Shown here: positions 60,070 to 64,000 of the stretch, piece after piece
How the letters are laid out: the number at the start of each line of letters is the position of its first letter
How positions within the stretch are numbered: the first letter of the stretch is position 1
Assembly (NCBI GenBank): GCA_038496675.1
Contig: CM076656.1
Location: forward strand, 23,729,928-23,793,927
Source of the DNA: Rachycentron canadum
Lineage: Eukaryota > Chordata > Actinopteri > Carangiformes > Rachycentridae
DNA: 64,000 nucleotides
Direction: 5' to 3'
Notes under the pieces: generated by a model
The model's input: the letters and a program-made list of their open reading frames with translations, nothing else
What the model was told of the DNA's origin: nothing
Databases searched by the model: none
Translations under genes and position numbers: made by a program

Positions 60070-61764
60070 GTAAAGAAGTCACACACACAGGAAACCAAGG
60101 GGTAAGAAACATTAGTTACGGTGATAAAAGGTATAACCAATAACACAACTGAGCACCAAGAAACAAAATGGATTTCAAACATGATGCAACGTTATCACAT
60201 TCCTAGAAAACCACAGAGCAATATCTCAAGGAAGGCCAAGACCATCCGAGATATTTCGATCTTCAACGGTATGCTCCCCCTCCCTTTTCCAATTTCCTTT
60301 TCTCTATCCTTTGTTACCCTATGAGTGTCATCACTTCCTTATCTTCTGGAATAGGTGTGGGGGAAGTAAGCGTTCACACCATGTACCACACTGATATATT
60401 CCTATACCATTCCACTATCAGATGGAGCATTGCTAGTACTGCAAAGGTTTGCTTTTCCTAGTCTCTAAGATCAGATTCAATTGTATTGTTTTTGTTTATT
60501 TAGCTTGCAAGCTGCTGTGAGGTCTGCATGTACTGTTTCTTTATTTCTTAAAGGTAACAGAGAAGATCATTTCTGGCAGGTGCCTTTATTATGAGAGATG
60601 AGTGCACAATATGTACTCGTGGTCGAAAATGGCCACAAATTTCAGGTGTTTTCTACATATCAAAAAGCATCACCTAAAGAGGAATGATTTTTCAAAATGC
60701 CACATCTTGTAAGCAAAGCTTTCTTGAAAAAAGTTTCCCAAAGTTTAAAGGAGCATTGGAGCAATCTCCTTTGATTTATCGTCAAACAGTATCGACACTA
60801 ACATCTTTCGTCTTTGTTGTTATTGTCAACACATCGGCCGCCTTGCTTGGAATGCCACTAAGACACCGTGCAGCCATATCGGCGTAAGTCCCAACAGCGT
60901 GGTGATAGGTGGCACACGGCTGCTCAAACAAACCTGGGTAAACGCACTGCTGGGATAGGATTGAACGGCTTGTCCTGGACGGGGACCAAACACCTCGGTG
61001 CTAAGTTGGCTGCCCGAGGGAATCATCCGCGTGTGAGATCTTGAGTAAACAGCAGAATCTCGCCGTGTAATGTCCTATCTTCAACAGGCCTAGGGAGGCA
61101 TGACGCACACTGGCGCAGGAGATAAGTGCTCAACATGGGAGAGAGGTGTGACTGCAGATAAGACTGGGCAGAGAGGCTAAGGGAAGGGGAGAACGAGGGA
61201 TAAGTGGAGTGGTGGGGGTAAAGTGATAGACCAGACTGTACCAGATAGGAGAGTTACTGTGTCCTAAATTTTGCTGCATAGTCATCCATTGTGTGGTTCA
61301 GCTTTGCCAGTTTCTCCTGATTTGAAGATGTTAAATTTTTTATCTGTGTTTGACAGTAATTTATCTTCAAGCTCCTGACTGACTCTATCTGAGCTCTATG
61401 TGGCTTTAAAGCAGTCGCAGTTGTGTGGGACTTCACAGACTTTCTACACATGTTCTCTGGAGAAGAGGAAAAAAAAAAAAAACTGTCTGACAATTAAGTG
61501 CGGGATCATTCTTCAACTGCCGCACGTCACATAGATTAAGCAAAACTCCTGCAGCGTTGTAAGTACGGCTATGAAGTCACTCTCCTCGCTGAAGACTTTA
61601 TCAGTTTCAGCCAGATTGGAACAGGCTGGCGTTCTTGGATCCGGGACCACAGTATGATACCTTAAGGCCTCGATCTGAGAGACATCTGTGCTTACTCCAC
61701 TCATGAGGCAGTTGTGTGTTCCATAAACTTTCCACAACCTAATAGTTTTGTTTATGTGTCCCAG
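60070..61764. other. Noncoding DNA, no features seen
   Basis: A run at about 61469-61482. No gene or shared repeat. Minus-strand frames at 60826-61026 and 61254-61737 lack recognised similarity. Confidence 0.45.
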
Positions 61765-61953
61765 TGCATGTTAAAAGAGGCAGCAGAAAAAAGACAGTAC
61801 CCACCAGCTGAACATAGTTACCGAGCTTTGTGGGCCAAACTGCAGACAAAAGGGAATGTGGTGAAATACATCACGGCAAATACTTTCAGCGGATCATTTA
61901 AGTTCCTTCCCATGAGTTTCACATCAGGAGTCTTGATGAGGTTTAAGGCTTAA
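61765..61953 (+). other. Candidate terminal exon or conserved element
   Basis: A T-rich tract ending GTGTCCCAG at 61764 is followed by 62 open codons and a TAA. The frame reads CMLKEAAEKRQYPPAEHSYR, then ALWAKLQTKGNVVKYITANT, with balanced composition. No family is recognised, and no polyadenylation signal stands out nearby. The same DNA is repeat-free and could instead be a regulatory element. Confidence 0.2.
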
Positions 61954-62738
61954 TAAGAATATCTACTATTAATATCTTCAGTCCAGTTGATAAAATATAG
62001 ATTAAGAGAGTCATTTTCCAAATGAATGCCTGCCATCTGATATGAGCAAATTTACAGTAGCTATTAGGCTGTGATAGGGAAGCTGATAAGTGTGTGCAAG
62101 AGAGAGGTCGTCTCAGACAAATAGATTTTGACATGCAGCAATTTGATGAATTTACTCTTTGTGGTTCTTGTCAAAGCCTTGTCAATGCTGCGTCCAGAAT
62201 GTCAAATCAGTCGGGTTCTTTACATCAGCAAACTGGTCCTGGCTCTGTAACGACAACGACCTAAAGGGAGACAACGCGAGCGGCAGCCGAGGACAAGACA
62301 AGACGAGACGGGGAAGTGTCCTTCAGTAGTTCCCTACCTCGGGGTCGGGACCTCTGCAGGTGTGGCATGGTTCAGAGTTGTACTGGAAACCCGTGGTGTG
62401 AAAAGTGAACAGAAATGGAGACTGTGGTGCTGCCTGAGTTACCAACCCAGCACATCAGACATCAACTCTAACTCTAACCCTCGCCAACAGACAGTCAGAG
62501 ATCCAGGAGCCAGCAGACTGACACACATCCCGAGCTGCTTCCTCGTACAACAGAAAAATCTGATTCTCACTGTGTCACCACCACCATCGGGGTACGATTG
62601 AGCACGCTGAAGCAGGTAGATGACAGCATACATATTTAAACAGACAAGCTGGCCGGCACATGGCTGCATGGTATCCAGGTCAATTACTGTCAGTGGAGAA
62701 TTTTGCACAGATGCTTCTCAAAACCCATTTTTAGGGTT

Positions 62739-62745
<7 letters not shown>
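61954..62745. other. Noncoding DNA, no features seen
   Basis: Repeat-free, with a CATCTGATATG E-box/GATA-like string near 62034. No gene. Confidence 0.45.

Positions 62746-62788
<43 letters not shown>
62746..62788 (+). repeat. (GT)n microsatellite ending in GCGCGC
   Basis: A GT run of about 35 bp that ends in GCGCGCG, a strong Z-DNA-forming junction. Confidence 0.9.
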
Positions 62789-63504
62789 ACAATATGAGCA
62801 AGCACGTATCTGCTATTATAGCATCTTAATCTGATAAGCACACAGTGTTACAGTCAACAGTGAGGGTTAATGTCTGAGTGTTTTTATCTCCTCATCCCAT
62901 TCCTGCATGTGGGAGGTGACAGCCATAGTGGTGACCTGTCATAGGCTTTCACCTTACTGTGGCTTTAATCAACGCTGAGTGCATCTCTCTGTTGTAGCAA
63001 GAGGGCGAACGTCTGGAGGAACAACTTCAGCCAACATTCAGACTGAAGCTAATGTGTTGAACAGAAAACACCATTGCATGTGGGTGGAATCAAAGATAAG
63101 CAGAACGAGACCACACAGGAGACTCTCAGAGAGGAAAACAAACGTGCATGAGAATCAAAGCAGCATTAGAGTCAATTTAACGAGCTCAGAAAAAGCTTTT
63201 TAGCTACTTTAAAATTTAAAAGCTGAGAACAAAAGTGACGTGAGGGGAATGAATTATTATGACTGCAACAAATGACTTCACTAAATACCGAGCTCCTCAT
63301 TTTCCATAAGTAGTAACAGAAGAAAGGATGCACATTAATGTACAGCAGCTTTTCTCAGTGGCGGTTTACGAGTAAATTAGATCAAATATCACATTTAATG
63401 TGTTGTTTCTCCAACTGCCTGAGAGCCATCACACAGCCTACTAACTAGTAGTGTCCGGCTACATGTTGTTTTCAGTAGACTCAGTTGTTTTCAGAGTCCT
63501 GTGA
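62789..63504. other. Noncoding DNA, no features seen
   Basis: No gene or repeat recognised. A 74-codon frame at 62979-63203 has no known similarity. Confidence 0.45.
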
Positions 63505-63690
63505 TGCATTTAATGATGTCTGGCCAGTGTTTGCATACATGAGTGATTAGCACATGGCTCATAGTTTTGATTAGAATCTTTGCAACTTTGCTTCTCTAAT
63601 CTCTTGTTTCCTGTTTTGTCCCAGACCTCTTCAACAGATACATCAAAATGTGAAAAAACAAACAAAATAAAACAAAAAAATTTTCCATGA
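63505..63690 (+). repeat. SINE family B, copy 2
   Basis: TCTGGCCAGTGTTTGC, GAGTGATTAG, GCTTCTCTAATCTCTTGTTT and ACATCAAAATGTGAAAAAAC follow the same order as 44690-44935, but the box B region is lost. The 3' end is rich in AAAC/AAAT. Confidence 0.65.
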
Positions 63691-63830
63691 TATTTTTCCA
63701 TGCAAGTTCACCACAACACTAGTGAAGTAGTAGTGTTTGGTTCTGGGATGTTTGGGAGTTATGTGCTCTGTGAATTTCATTTTTGTGTCCTTGGTCTGAA
63801 AAAGTTTCAACAATCACTGCAGAGACAAAA
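63691..63830. other. Noncoding spacer between two SINEs
   Basis: About 140 bp of unique DNA with no visible feature. Confidence 0.4.
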
Positions 63831-63965
63831 CTTTATTTATTTGTTCATGTTATTTCTTTACTATGTGATAGAACAATACAGTGAGACAGGAAATGGGACA
63901 AACACAAGGGGAACATGCAGGAAGAAGTCTCCCCCAACCAGAAACCAAACCAGGGGCTCACCACT
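63831..63965 (-). repeat. SINE family A, copy 3
   Basis: Read on the minus strand, GGTTTGGTTTC (complement of 63941-63951) is a box B-like string, followed by CTTCCTGCATGTTCC, CCATTTCCTGTCTCACTGTA and TTCTATCACATAGTAAAG, matching the copy at 19470-19605, which also has TTCTATCACATAGTAAAGG. An AAATAAATAAA tail ends it. Confidence 0.7.
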
Positions 63966-63976
63966 TCTCTGGGGGG

Positions 63977-64000
63977 CTCTCTCTCTCTCTCTCCCTCTCT
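63977..64000 (+). repeat. (CT)n microsatellite at the window edge
   Basis: A CT run with one CCC interruption that continues beyond the end of the window. Confidence 0.9.

Noticed and set aside
1..64000. CRISPR arrays, rRNA, operons or phage-like modules
   Set aside because: No regularly spaced direct repeats, no rRNA-like sequence and no gene clusters. The window is vertebrate noncoding DNA.

Overview
The window looks like a gene-poor stretch of a ray-finned fish genome, most likely a percomorph teleost. The evidence is AT-rich DNA without bacterial gene structure, dense (CA)n/(GT)n and (GA)n microsatellites, many long A or T runs, several decayed Tc1/mariner copies of the type common in fish, short tRNA-like SINE fragments, and a short dispersed repeat (family P here) that resembles repeats I know from percomorph genomes. 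It is probably intergenic or intronic. I could not recognise any complete protein-coding gene, rRNA, tRNA or CRISPR array. The numerous short open frames are about what chance gives in 64 kb of such DNA.

Layout. 1-6.5 kb: AT-rich DNA with a 34-bp palindrome (1001-1034), two copies of repeat family P (1295 and 3570) and purine-rich tracts. 6.5-9 kb: a GA/CA compound microsatellite, an inverted pair of POU octamers, a 193-bp internally deleted Tc1 copy and a homeodomain-motif-rich segment. 9-14 kb: ordinary noncoding DNA with one repeat Q copy, a possible 30-nt exon and a TATA-like site. 14-17.1 kb: two larger Tc1 remnants on opposite strands. 17-23 kb: a CTCF-like site, AT-rich segments that look regulatory, SINE pieces and large CA/GT arrays. 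23-33 kb: homopolymer-rich DNA, then higher-complexity DNA with possible regulatory elements at 25.3-26.6, 26.6-27.1 and 28.9-29.2 kb. 33-38 kb: a fourth Tc1 copy and two more family P copies, one inverted. 38-44 kb: mostly featureless with GA and CA arrays. 44-45 kb: a repeat Q copy, an 11-bp minisatellite and two adjacent SINEs. 45-64 kb: noncoding DNA with several splice-bounded open stretches (45.3, 56.5, 60.0 and 61.8 kb), short inverted repeats, GT arrays, and another pair of the same two SINE families at the right end.

No operon-like or pathway relationship can be drawn from the sequence. The most useful leads are the four Tc1 copies at different stages of internal deletion, the four-copy family P with YY1-like and CArG-like sites, the palindromes built from transcription-factor motifs, and a few candidate exons. 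Conservation or RNA data would quickly confirm or dismiss these.
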